14,999 bases of DNA from Gemmatimonadota bacterium (GTDB lineage Bacteria > Gemmatimonadota > Gemmatimonadetes > Longimicrobiales > Longimicrobiaceae), in NCBI GenBank assembly GCA_019348475.1, contig JAHWJJ010000044.1:1-14999 (forward strand). The letters are read 5' to 3'. The notes beneath the pieces were generated by a model, which saw only the letters and a program-made list of their open reading frames with translations, made no database searches and was not told where the DNA came from. Below, in pieces: positions 7,362 through 14,982 of this stretch; position 1 is the stretch's first letter; every line of letters begins with the position of its first letter. The position numbers were made by a program, and so were the translations under genes.

Positions 7362-8624
7362 ATGACTCGGAACCCGCTCCGCCCGCGCGCCAGACCACGC
7401 ATGCAATCGACCGTCGCGCTCGCGGCAGGCGCGCTCCTTGTGCTCGCCGCCTGCGGCGGTGGCGATGCGCGGGCGGCGGGCCCGACCGTGCGCGACAGCG
7501 CGGGGATCCGCATCGTGCAGAACGAGGCGCCGGCGTGGAAGAAGGGACAGGCGTGGCGCGTCGCGGCTGAGCCCGTGACGGACGTGGGCGTGGCGGAGGG
7601 GGACGCCAACCAGCAGTTCGCCCGCGTCTCGGACGCGGTGCGGCTCTCGGACGGCACCTTGATGGTCGCGGACGGGCAGGTGAACGAGCTGCGCGCCTTC
7701 GATGCCCAGGGGCGATACCTGCGGAGCATCGGGCGCAGCGGTGGCGGCCCGGGCGAGTTCGGGGGGCTGGAGCAGCTGCACCTGCTGCCCGGCGACACCG
7801 TGGCCGCGTTCGACTATCTCGGCCGTCGTCTCTCGTTCTTCACGCCGGCCGGCACCTTCGTGCGCAGCGTGACGCTGGAGCCGGTGGACGGGACGCTGCG
7901 GCCGCGCCCGCTGGGCGTTTTCGCGGACGGCTCCATGGTGGTGGCGCCCCTGTTCAACCCCATCTTCCGGAACAGCCCCAGGCCGACCCGCGACACCGTC
8001 GCCCTCGCCCTGTACTCCGCGGCCGGCCGCCAATCGGCTTCGCTGGGCCGCGTGCCCGGACGTGAGATGGTCACCCTGGTGAGCGGCGGGGGCGCGGACC
8101 GGATGGCGGTCCGCGATGCGCGTCCGTTCGGCCTTGCGACCTTTTTCGCGGTGCACGGATCACGGCTGCTAGTGGGGGAAAACGCACGGTATGAACTGGT
8201 GGAGCGCCGTCCCGATGGAGCGGTGGTGCGGCTGGTCCGGCGCAGCGGGGATCCGCAAGCGGTGACGAAGCGCGACCGCGAGGCGTACCTGGAGCGCCGC
8301 CGCGGGCGGGCTGGCGACGGGGCGTCCCGGGGAGCCGAGGAACGGCTGCTGAAGAGCCTCAGCTTTCCCGAGCACAAGCCGTACTTTGCCGGCCTGCGGC
8401 TGGACGCGGAGGGGAACGCGTGGGTGGAGCGGCACCCCGCCCCCGGCGCCGACACGCCATGGGACGTGTTCGACGCGGAGGGGCGGCTGCTGGGCACCGT
8501 CACTACCCCCGCCGGGCTGCGGGTGACGCAGATCGGCCCCGACTTCATCGTCGGCGTGTGGACGGACGAGCTGGACGTGCCGCACGTCCGCGTGCACCGC
8601 ATCCAGAAGCCGGCCGCCCGATGA
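7362..8624 (+). CDS. 6-bladed beta-propeller lipoprotein 2
   Basis: The product is 420 residues from ATG 7362. An Arg-rich n-region, a hydrophobic core and lipobox LAAC (Cys31) mark an envelope lipoprotein. Propeller units are clear: TLMVADGQVNELRAFDAQG, then GRSGGGPGEF (124-133), then TVAAFDYLGRRLSFFTPAG. A later blade is GNAWVERH followed by WDVFDAEGRLLGTV, which closes the propeller. It is a paralogue of 4943-6043, sharing the GxxGGGPGEF signature and blade spacing, and longer because of a basic insert near residues 305-325. Alternative starts are 7248 and 7401; 7401 would leave the signal without positive charge, and 7362 has a weak purine run (CCAGG) just upstream. RND pump 2 follows after 103 bp. 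Function is unknown; binding or scaffolding is the family assumption. Confidence 0.85.
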   Translation: MTRNPLRPRARPRMQSTVALAAGALLVLAACGGGDARAAGPTVRDSAGIRIVQNEAPAWKKGQAWRVAAEPVTDVGVAEGDANQQFARVSDAVRLSDGTLMVADGQVNELRAFDAQGRYLRSIGRSGGGPGEFGGLEQLHLLPGDTVAAFDYLGRRLSFFTPAGTFVRSVTLEPVDGTLRPRPLGVFADGSMVVAPLFNPIFRNSPRPTRDTVALALYSAAGRQSASLGRVPGREMVTLVSGGGADRMAVRDARPFGLATFFAVHGSRLLVGENARYELVERRPDGAVVRLVRRSGDPQAVTKRDREAYLERRRGRAGDGASRGAEERLLKSLSFPEHKPYFAGLRLDAEGNAWVERHPAPGADTPWDVFDAEGRLLGTVTTPAGLRVTQIGPDFIVGVWTDELDVPHVRVHRIQKPAAR

Positions 8625-8731
8625 TCCGCCTGGCGGCAACCCCCCGGGCGCCCGAGCGCATCGCGGCCACGCCCCGGCAGCTTCCGGCGCACGCTCCCGG
8701 TCCCATGCCGATCCCTTCGCACCGGCGATGA
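8621..8731 (+). CDS. Possible 36-codon linking reading frame
   Basis: A small frame starts with an ATGA overlap at the propeller 2 stop and ends with an ATGA overlap at the RND pump 2 start. Its product would be Pro/Arg/Ala-rich with no recognisable feature, so it is unlikely to act as a protein. If translated, it would carry ribosomes from one gene to the next. It may be chance in GC-rich sequence. Confidence 0.15.
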   Translation: MIRLAATPRAPERIAATPRQLPAHAPGPMPIPSHRR

Positions 8732-11700
8732 TCCGCTTCTCCATCCGCCGTCCCGTTGCTGTGGCAATGCTGTACGCGGCGCTGGCCCTGCTGGGCGTGG
8801 CGTCGTGGCTCAACGTGCCCGTGGAGCTGCTCCCGGAGACGGAACTGCCGCGGCTGCGCATCACCGCGCAATGGCCGGGGGCGTCGCCCGAGGTCACGGA
8901 GGCGTTCCTGACGTCGCCGATCGAGGCGGCGGTGCAGCAGGTGCGCGGGGTGGAAAAGGTCACCAGCACATCGCAGGAGGAGCGCGGCGTGATCGAGGTG
9001 CAGTTCGGGCGCGGGGCCGACATGGACTTCGCCCGGCTGGAACTGAGCGAGCAGCTGGCCGCGCTGGACGAGAACCTTCCCGAAGGGGCCATGCGGCCGC
9101 TGGTGGAGCCGTACGTGCCCGAGGAGTTCCGGAGCCAGAGCCGCCCCTTTCTGAGCTACACCCTCACCGGCCCGTTTACCTCCGAGGCGCTGCGCACCCT
9201 GCTGGACCAGGCGGTCGCGCCCGAGCTGCGGCAGGTGGAGGGGGTGGCCGACGTGCAGGCGTTCGGCGGGCGCGACCGCGTGCTGGAGGTCGCGCTGGAC
9301 GAGCGGCGCATCCTGGCGCTGGGGCTTACCCCCGACGCGGTGCGGCAGAAGGTGAACGGGCTCGAGGACGTGCGCGAGGCGGGCGTCGTTCGCCGGGGCG
9401 GCATGCTGTACACGCTGGCCGTGCGCGAGAGCGCAGAGTCGGCGGAGCGCATCCGCCTGCTGCCGCTGCTGACCGACCAGGGGCGCGTGGTGCGGCTGCA
9501 GGACGTGGCCGTGGTGCGCGACACCTACGAGGAGCCGCGCTCCTTATACCGCATCGACGGGCAGCCCGCGGTCACCTTCACGGTGGTGAAGGAGATCGGG
9601 ACCAACGTGGTGGAGGTGGCGGACGCGGCCAAGGCGCGGATGGCGCAGGTGCAGGGGCGCCTCCCCGGCGGCACCCGGGTGATCCTGGACGACGACGAGA
9701 GCGAGGCCGTGCGCACCCAGCTGACGGACCTGCGCGGGCGCGCGCTGTCGTCGGCGGTGATCGTCTTCGTCGTTCTCTTCTTCTTCCTGCGCTCCTTCCG
9801 CTCCGCCGCCATCGTCTTTTCCAGCATCGCCTTCGCGGCGCTCATCACCCTGAACCTGATCTACTTCGGGGGGCTGACGCTGAACGTGCTGACGCTGATG
9901 GGGCTGGCGATGGGCTTCGGGCTGATCATCGACAACGCGGTGGTGGTGCTGGAGAACGTGTTCCGCCACGCGCGCACGGCGCCGGACGCGGAGCAGGCGG
10001 CGGAGCGGGGCGCGCGCGAGATGGTGCTCCCGGTGCTGGCGGCCACGATGACGACGATCATCGTCTTCATCCCCTTCATCTACCTGCAGGGCGAGCTGCG
10101 GCTGTTCTACGTGCCGCTGGCCATCGTGGTCGGCTTTACCAACCTGGCCTCGCTGCTGGTGACCTTTTCGTTCACGCCGGCGCTGGCGGGGCGGCTGCTG
10201 GGGAGCAGGGTGAAGATGATCCGCGAGCGGGCGCGCGAGGAGCGTCCGCCGCTGTACACGCGCGTGTACGCCGCGCTGGTGGGCGCCACGCTGCGCGGGC
10301 CCTGGGTGGCCGTAGCGGCGGCGCTGCTGGCGCTGGCGGGGTCCGGCTACCTGTTCGACAAGTACGTGACGCGCGGGACGGTGTGGCGGCCCTGGTACGA
10401 GGAGCAGTCGTACATCCGCATCGCCTTCGACCTGCCGCGGGGCGAGGAGCTGCAGCGCACCGACGAGCTGGTGCGCTACTTCGAGGCGCGGCTCAGCGCG
10501 ATGCCCGAGGTGGCGCGGTTCACCACCAACGTGTACCCGCAGGCGGCGCAGATGCGGGTGGAGTTCCCGGATTCGCTGCAGGACACCTCGGTGCCGCTCT
10601 CCGTGAAGGAGCAGCTGGAGGCCTACAGCCACCAGTACGGCGGCGCGGCGGTGCGGGTGTACGGCTATGGGCCGTCGTTCTACGGCGGGGGCTCGTCGCC
10701 GCCCAACTACAGCATCCAGGTGCTGGGCTACAACTACGAGCGGGTGCGCGAGATCGCCGAGGACCTGGGGCGGCGGCTGCGGGGCTTTTCACGCATCCAG
10801 GACGTGGACACCAACTCGTCGGGCGCCTGGTTCGAGCGCGACAAGGCCACCGAGGTGGTGCTGAACGTGGACCGCGCGGCGCTGGCGGCCCACGGCCTTA
10901 CGTCGCGCGAGGTGGTGAGCCGCGTGAGCGCGGCGGTGGGGCGCAACGGACAGCGCGGCTTTCTGCGCGTGGGGAACGAGGAGGTGCGCTTTTCCGTGGC
11001 GCTGGACGGGCACCAGCGGCTGGACGTGCAGGAGCTCCAGCAGCTGCCCATCCCCGCGCCGGGCGGGGGTTCGGTGCGGCTGGCGGACGTGGCGCGGGTG
11101 GGGGAGCGCGAGGTGCTCAGCCGCATCGTGCGCGAAGACCAGCAGTACCAGCGCACGGTGAGCTACGAGTTCCGCGGGCCCAACAAGCTCGGCGACAAGG
11201 TGCACGAGGCGGTGATGAAGACGACGAGCGTCCCCCCCGGCTACACCCTGGTGGGGCGCGAGGAATGGAAGTGGTCCGACGACGAGCGCCGGCAGATCTA
11301 CGGCGTGCTGGCGGTGTCGCTGATCCTGGTGTTCATGGTGACGGCGGCGCTGTTCGAGTCGCTGCGCCAGCCGCTGTGCGTGCTGCTTACGGTGCCCATG
11401 GCGCTGATCGGGGTGTTTCTCACCTTCTTTTTCACCGGCGCCAGCTTTACCCGCGAGGCGTTCATCGGGGTGATCATGATGGGCGGGGTGGTGACCAACA
11501 ACGCCACGCTGCTGGTGGACCACGTGAACCAGCTGCGGCGCGCGGCGGGGCTGCCGCTGCACGACGCGGTGCTGCGCGGCACGCTGGAGCGGGTGCGGCC
11601 CATCCTGATGACCAGCGCGGTGACCATCCTGGGCCTGCTTCCGCTGGTGATCGCCAGTGAGGCGGCGGACGCCAACATCTGGAACGCGCTTGGGTACGCC

Positions 11701-11829
11701 CTCCTCGGCGGCCTGGCCAGCTCCACCGTCCTGGTGCTGACCGTGACGCCCGCGCTGTACCTGCTCTTCGAGCGCGGGCCGGAGCGCCGGCGTGCGCGCG
11801 TTCCCGACGGGTCGCCCCAGGTCGCATAG
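8728..11829 (+). CDS. RND efflux transporter permease subunit (pump 2)
   Basis: This is a full-length RND permease of 1033 residues. TM1 is at about 10-28, the first porter region follows, TM2-6 start near 334, the second porter region lies after TM7, and the last TM block ends near 1018. TM4 carries GLIIDNAVVV (D402, N403). The TM10 segment is GGVVTNNATLLVD (T923, N924, N925, D931), with no Lys, so the relay differs from AcrB and also from pump 1. A Gly/Tyr/Ser-rich loop near residues 643-660 (GYGPSFYGGGSS) in the second porter region is unusual. Divergence from pump 1 is substantial, so this is not a recent duplicate. It may form its own homotrimer or, as in MdtBC, a mixed trimer with pump 1. 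No adaptor gene is adjacent. Transcription runs into the inverted repeat at 11846-11939. Confidence 0.92.
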   Translation: MIRFSIRRPVAVAMLYAALALLGVASWLNVPVELLPETELPRLRITAQWPGASPEVTEAFLTSPIEAAVQQVRGVEKVTSTSQEERGVIEVQFGRGADMDFARLELSEQLAALDENLPEGAMRPLVEPYVPEEFRSQSRPFLSYTLTGPFTSEALRTLLDQAVAPELRQVEGVADVQAFGGRDRVLEVALDERRILALGLTPDAVRQKVNGLEDVREAGVVRRGGMLYTLAVRESAESAERIRLLPLLTDQGRVVRLQDVAVVRDTYEEPRSLYRIDGQPAVTFTVVKEIGTNVVEVADAAKARMAQVQGRLPGGTRVILDDDESEAVRTQLTDLRGRALSSAVIVFVVLFFFLRSFRSAAIVFSSIAFAALITLNLIYFGGLTLNVLTLMGLAMGFGLIIDNAVVVLENVFRHARTAPDAEQAAERGAREMVLPVLAATMTTIIVFIPFIYLQGELRLFYVPLAIVVGFTNLASLLVTFSFTPALAGRLLGSRVKMIRERAREERPPLYTRVYAALVGATLRGPWVAVAAALLALAGSGYLFDKYVTRGTVWRPWYEEQSYIRIAFDLPRGEELQRTDELVRYFEARLSAMPEVARFTTNVYPQAAQMRVEFPDSLQDTSVPLSVKEQLEAYSHQYGGAAVRVYGYGPSFYGGGSSPPNYSIQVLGYNYERVREIAEDLGRRLRGFSRIQDVDTNSSGAWFERDKATEVVLNVDRAALAAHGLTSREVVSRVSAAVGRNGQRGFLRVGNEEVRFSVALDGHQRLDVQELQQLPIPAPGGGSVRLADVARVGEREVLSRIVREDQQYQRTVSYEFRGPNKLGDKVHEAVMKTTSVPPGYTLVGREEWKWSDDERRQIYGVLAVSLILVFMVTAALFESLRQPLCVLLTVPMALIGVFLTFFFTGASFTREAFIGVIMMGGVVTNNATLLVDHVNQLRRAAGLPLHDAVLRGTLERVRPILMTSAVTILGLLPLVIASEAADANIWNALGYALLGGLASSTVLVLTVTPALYLLFERGPERRRARVPDGSPQVA

Positions 11830-11845
11830 TTCTACGGCTTCAGAA

Positions 11846-11939
11846 TCACGCGGAGGACGCGGAGGAAAAGAAAGAGGACGCGGAGAAACCCATCCGTTCT
11901 CCGCGTCCCCTCTCCGTTCCTCCGCGTCCTCCGTGCGAT
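11846..11939. repeat. Long imperfect inverted repeat between convergent genes
   Basis: The arms at 11846-11887 and 11898-11939 are 42 nt each and match as inverted repeats at 36 of 42 positions without gaps, around a loop of about 10 nt. Each arm is built from repeats of a GCGGAGGACGCGGAG-like unit (or its complement CTCCGCGTCCTCCG). It lies 16 bp after the RND pump 2 stop and 17 bp before the stop of the opposing regulator gene, so it probably ends transcription from both sides. The internal repetition and the lack of any transposase suggest a REP/MITE-like dispersed intergenic element. Confidence 0.75.
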
Positions 11940-11956
11940 TGAGCTTTTCTGGGCCG

Positions 11957-13327
11957 TCAGACCTCGACCTCCACCACGCCGGACTGGTACTGGGCGAGCA
12001 GGCGGTCCAGCCGGGGGCGGGAGATGCCCAGGATGCGCGCGGCGCGGCTCTTGTTGCCGCCGGTGTGGGCCAGCACCCGCTCCACGTGCCGCCGCTGCGC
12101 CTGCGCCAGCGTCCCGATGTCGTCCTCGGCGGGGCCGGACTCGGGCGCGGGCCTGCCGCTCGCCCCCTGCAGCGCAAAGTGCTCCGGGCTCAGCGCGGGA
12201 CCGTGGGCCAGCACCACCGCGCGCGTGATGGCGTTCTCCATCTCGCGCACGTTGCCGGGCCAGGGGTGCTCGTGAAGCAGCTGCATCACCCGCGGCGGGA
12301 TGATGCGCACGTCCTTGCCCAGTTCGCGCGCGGCGCGGCTCAGCAGGTGCTCGGCCAGGATGGGGATGTCTTCACTGCGCTCCCGCAGCGGCGGCAGGTT
12401 GATCTCCACCACGCGCAGGCGAAAGTACAGGTCTTCGCGAAACTGCCCCTGGCGCACCAGCTCTTCGATGGGGCGGTGCGTGGCGGCGATCACCCGCGCC
12501 TGCGTCTTGCGCGGGCGCTCGCTCCCCACGGGGTAGAACTCGCGCGCCTGCAGCACGCGCAGCAGCTTGGCCTGGAACGCGGGCGTGGTGTCGCCGATCT
12601 CGTCCAGGAAGATGGTGCCGCTCCCCGCCAGCTCGAACTTGCCGCGACGGTCGCCCAGCGCGCCGGTAAAGGCGCCCTTCACGTGGCCGAACAATTCCGA
12701 TTCCAGCAGCGACTCGGCCAGGGCGGTGCAGTTGATGGCGACGAACGGCTCGCCGCTCCAGGGCGAGTAGTTGTGGATGGCCGAGGCCACCAGCTCCTTG
12801 CCCGTCCCCGTCTCGCCGCGGATGAGCACCGGCGTGCGCGACGACGACAGCATCCCGATGAGCTTGTAGATCTCGATCATCAGCGGCGAGCGGCCCACGC
12901 CCGCCTCCATCCGCTCGGGGGCGGGCGCGCCCGCCGGGGCGGGGCTGCCGCGGCGGCGGGCCGCGCGGTCGCGCAGGCACCGGTTCAGCACCAGCTCCAG
13001 CTGCTCCAGGTCCACCGGCTTGACCAGGTAGTCGTACGCCCCGCTGCGGATGGCGCCGATGGTGGTGCGCATGTCCTCGTAGCCGGTGATGACGATCACG
13101 TCCACCTCCGGCATCCCCCGGTTCACGGCCTCCAGCAGCTCCAGGCCGCTCATCCCCCCCATCTGCACGTCGGTGAGCACCACGTCGGGCCGGTACTCGT
13201 GCAGCATCCCCAGCGCCTCCTCGGCGCTGGCGGCGGTGCGCACCTCGAAGTTGGCGCGCAGAAAGTGGAACTCCAGCGACACCAGGACGGCGGGATCGTC
13301 GTCGACCAGCAAAAGCTTTCGGCTCAC
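11957..13327 (-). CDS. Sigma-54-dependent response regulator (NtrC family)
   Basis: The product is 456 residues from GTG 13327. The receiver domain (1-118) has the acidic pocket D9-D10-D11, phospho-acceptor D53, T81 and K103. The AAA+ domain has Walker A GETGTGKE (171-178), the sigma-54 contact loop GAFTGA (218-223) and Walker B FLDE (D242, E243), followed by FREDLYFRL with the arginine-finger region. A Fis-type helix-turn-helix is at about 411-444. All motifs are intact, so it should be a phosphorylation-controlled activator acting from upstream enhancers with RpoN. The start at 13327 puts the first residues directly into the receiver's first strand; the frame stays open back to a TTG at 13507 but that part is Pro/Arg-rich. 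No sensor kinase gene is adjacent in the window, so it is an orphan here. It converges on RND pump 2; its targets are not shown by sequence. Confidence 0.95.
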   Translation of the reverse strand: MSRKLLLVDDDPAVLVSLEFHFLRANFEVRTAASAEEALGMLHEYRPDVVLTDVQMGGMSGLELLEAVNRGMPEVDVIVITGYEDMRTTIGAIRSGAYDYLVKPVDLEQLELVLNRCLRDRAARRRGSPAPAGAPAPERMEAGVGRSPLMIEIYKLIGMLSSSRTPVLIRGETGTGKELVASAIHNYSPWSGEPFVAINCTALAESLLESELFGHVKGAFTGALGDRRGKFELAGSGTIFLDEIGDTTPAFQAKLLRVLQAREFYPVGSERPRKTQARVIAATHRPIEELVRQGQFREDLYFRLRVVEINLPPLRERSEDIPILAEHLLSRAARELGKDVRIIPPRVMQLLHEHPWPGNVREMENAITRAVVLAHGPALSPEHFALQGASGRPAPESGPAEDDIGTLAQAQRRHVERVLAHTGGNKSRAARILGISRPRLDRLLAQYQSGVVEVEV

Positions 13328-13471
13328 GGGGAGGACCGGTGGGGGGTGTCGATGGGCGGCGCCGACCCACGCGCGCACGGGGCAAGCGCCGAACCGCGGG
13401 GCGGAGCGCGGAAAATCGGGGCGCCCGGCGGGGTTTCTCGGCCCGCGCCGAAGCGCCCGGCGCGAAACGCC

Positions 13472-13509
13472 GCAACGAAACGTTGCATCTGCAACGGGTT
13501 GATGCAAGA
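13472..13509. promoter_or_regulatory. Cluster of GCAAC/GTTGC palindromes, operator-like
   Basis: GCAACG (13472-13477), AAA, then CGTTGC (13481-13486) form one palindrome. CGTTGCA (13481-13487), TC, then TGCAACG (13490-13496) form a second that shares the middle unit. A further ATGCAAG lies at 13503-13509. The site lies about 145-180 bp upstream of the regulator start, at enhancer distance. This suggests binding of a dimeric regulator, possibly autoregulation. Confidence 0.4.
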
Positions 13510-13568
13510 TTCACGGGACGGCGGAAGATGGTTGCGTCCGGCGTGCGCCTCACCGACCGGCAGCGCGT

Positions 13569-13621
13569 GAACGGGAGTGCGCCGTTCCCGTCCAGGAACC
13601 AGAGCCGTTCCGGAACGGAAC
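13569..13621. promoter_or_regulatory. Cluster of GTTCC/GGAAC repeats with a 14-bp palindrome
   Basis: A perfect palindrome CCGTTCCGGAACGG is at 13605-13618. Around it are GAACGG (13569-13574), CCGTTC from 13582, GGAAC (13595-13599) and another GGAAC (13617-13621). The spacing is regular enough to suggest cooperative binding of a dimeric regulator. Confidence 0.35.
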
Positions 13622-13769
13622 GCCGCGTCGCCGTCCACAGCGCGAAATTCCATCCCTTGCCGCGGGGAGAAGGGGGAGCGGTATGGCGCGAGAGGCGCGT
13701 CCGTCGCGACGGCCGGCCGCGGCGGGTGCTTTCGCCTCAGCGGGCCCGCGCCCCGTTCCGCACGGCGTG

Positions 13770-13832
13770 GGAACCGCCCCGCGGGTGCGGGACGGTTCCG
13801 GGTGCCGCGGCGTGCTCAGGTGGCGCGGCACC
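13770..13832 (-). terminator. Stem-loops at the 3' end of the Cys-rich lipoprotein gene
   Basis: Two inverted repeats flank and follow the stop codon of the minus-strand gene. GGTGCCGCG (13801-13809) pairs with CGCGGCACC (13824-13832) and spans the stop. A stronger stem, 13770-13782 with 13787-13799 (12 of 13 pairs, 4-nt loop), begins about 17 bp beyond it. No T-tract follows on the minus strand, so this would be a non-canonical terminator or an RNA-stabilising 3' end. Confidence 0.45.
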
Positions 13833-14649
13833 AGGGCGGAGGCTGCCGCTGGTTCCGCCCCGGACCCACGGTGTCGGGGGCGTTGGGGTTGGCCTGCTTC
13901 GGCAGCTCGATCTGGCCGTCGCCGGGGGGTGTGTAGAACTGGCAGCAGCCGCTGATGCAGGCCATCCACCCATAGGTGCCCGCGTCCTCCGCTTCAGCCT
14001 GCTTCCCCGCGGCCGGGGCCGCGGCGGTGGGGCCGCGCGGCCGCCACTGCGCCTGCGGCGTCCTGGGGTTGGTGTGCCCGTCCTGGCAGTACCAGAACAT
14101 CCAGGCGCGCGACGGCGAGGCCTTGCCGCTTCCGCCCTGCTCGTACACCAGCATGGCCGGTCCGCCGGTGGAGTTGGCGAAGGCGAAGAGGGTGTCGCCC
14201 GGCAGCAGCGTGTCCCACCCCTTATGCGCGGGGAAGGTGTCCAGCACCACGAACATCCCCACGATCCGCTGCTGCCCGGTCAGGTCTCCAGGCGCCAGGC
14301 ACGGAGTGAGGTTGGTGGAACGGATCTCCACGCGCACCGCCGTGCAGTCGCGGCACAGCTTCACGGTCGTGGTGTCGACGTTGCCGGCCACGTCGGGGAA
14401 GGTGACGCCGCCCGCCTTCAGCGAGTCCAGCAGCCCCTGCCAGGGCCCGTTCAGCACCGGCATGGAGACGGCGGGGGGCGGGCCGGTGCAGGTGTCGGCC
14501 GCGGCGGCCGTGGTGGCCAGGGCCCGCGCGTCCGCGGCGCCGGAGGCATCGGCTTCGTCCTCGGCGCCGCCGCAGGCGCAGAGCGCCAGCGCGAGCAGAA
14601 GGCGCGCAGGGCCGGCCGGGCCGGAGCGTAGTGCGAGCGACGTACGCAT
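13816..14649 (-). CDS. Cysteine-rich lipoprotein of unknown function
   Basis: The product is 277 residues. ATG 14649 is preceded by a strong ribosome binding site (GGAGGGAGA, 14655-14663 on the minus strand), the best in the window, suggesting high expression. The signal has a hydrophobic core and lipobox LCAC (Cys26). The mature part has nine more Cys: one in DTCTG, two in LCRDC, then PCLAPG, WYCQDG, three in ACISGCC and one near the end in PPWC. The middle contains a strand-rich stretch (RIVGMFVVLDTF) and a linker rich in Ala, Pro and Gly (about 215-230). The C-terminus is Pro/Asn-rich. I recognise no domain. The ACISGCCQFY segment recalls the WCEGCC of the peptide at 6554-6793, a weak similarity. 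Disulfide bonding in the periplasm is likely. Confidence 0.8.
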   Translation of the reverse strand: MRTSLALRSGPAGPARLLLALALCACGGAEDEADASGAADARALATTAAAADTCTGPPPAVSMPVLNGPWQGLLDSLKAGGVTFPDVAGNVDTTTVKLCRDCTAVRVEIRSTNLTPCLAPGDLTGQQRIVGMFVVLDTFPAHKGWDTLLPGDTLFAFANSTGGPAMLVYEQGGSGKASPSRAWMFWYCQDGHTNPRTPQAQWRPRGPTAAAPAAGKQAEAEDAGTYGWMACISGCCQFYTPPGDGQIELPKQANPNAPDTVGPGRNQRQPPPWCRAT

Positions 14650-14982
14650 GGTGGTCTCCCTCCATGGGGGGTGATGGGCTCGGGTCACGCGCACCGCGCG
14701 CGGGCCCGCGGGATCGGCGCACCAGGGTGCGCGGTCACAGCCGCGCAACCTACACCGTGTGCCGGACGAAAAAAACTGTTTGGATCTGCTACGCCCGGCC
14801 CGTCCGGGCGTGGATCGCCGCCGTGTGGGGGCGCGGGGGCCTGCCCGCTTCCGCCGTTCGCCACCCTTTTTGCCGATTCCGGAGCGCCCGGGCGGCTTGC
14901 GCCCGCTCCGTGGCGCATACAGTATGGGGGCGCCCGCTCAACCTTCTTTCCCGCTGCCGTCAACCCGCCCGAAAAGCTGCCG
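14650..14982. promoter_or_regulatory. Gene-free, possibly divergent regulatory region
   Basis: About 330 bp lie between the Cys-rich lipoprotein start and a possible plus-strand start. Beyond the ribosome binding site, it contains an A7 run (14769-14775), an 8-bp hairpin (ACGCCCGG 14791-14798 with CCGGGCGT 14804-14811), and the palindrome CATACAGTATG (14916-14926) in otherwise AT-poor DNA. No promoter can be assigned with confidence on either strand. Confidence 0.35.

Larger units (their letters stand above)
13328..13815. promoter_or_regulatory. Gene-free region with clustered palindromes upstream of the regulator
   Basis: About 490 bp hold no convincing gene. The open frames here lack family features or secretion signals. 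Two groups of short repeats stand out: GCAAC/GTTGC units at 13472-13509, and GTTCC/GGAAC units at 13569-13621. Both lie upstream of the minus-strand regulator gene and could be binding sites for its control. Stem-loops next to the 13816-14649 gene end fill the right edge. I see no clear -35/-10 or -24/-12 promoter. Confidence 0.4.

Noticed and set aside
8805..11660. Plus-strand 951-codon frame inside RND pump 2
   Set aside because: Same kind of shadow: Arg/Gly/Ala-rich with no domain, while the other frame gives a complete RND permease.
11846..11939. Inverted repeat as the ends of an insertion sequence
   Set aside because: The arms are only 10 nt apart and no transposase gene or remnant lies near; it is better read as a hairpin or REP-like element.
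13339..14631. Plus-strand 430-codon frame over the regulator leader and the Cys-rich lipoprotein
   Set aside because: No domain or signal, Arg/Gly-rich, and antisense to a gene with a lipobox and a strong ribosome binding site.
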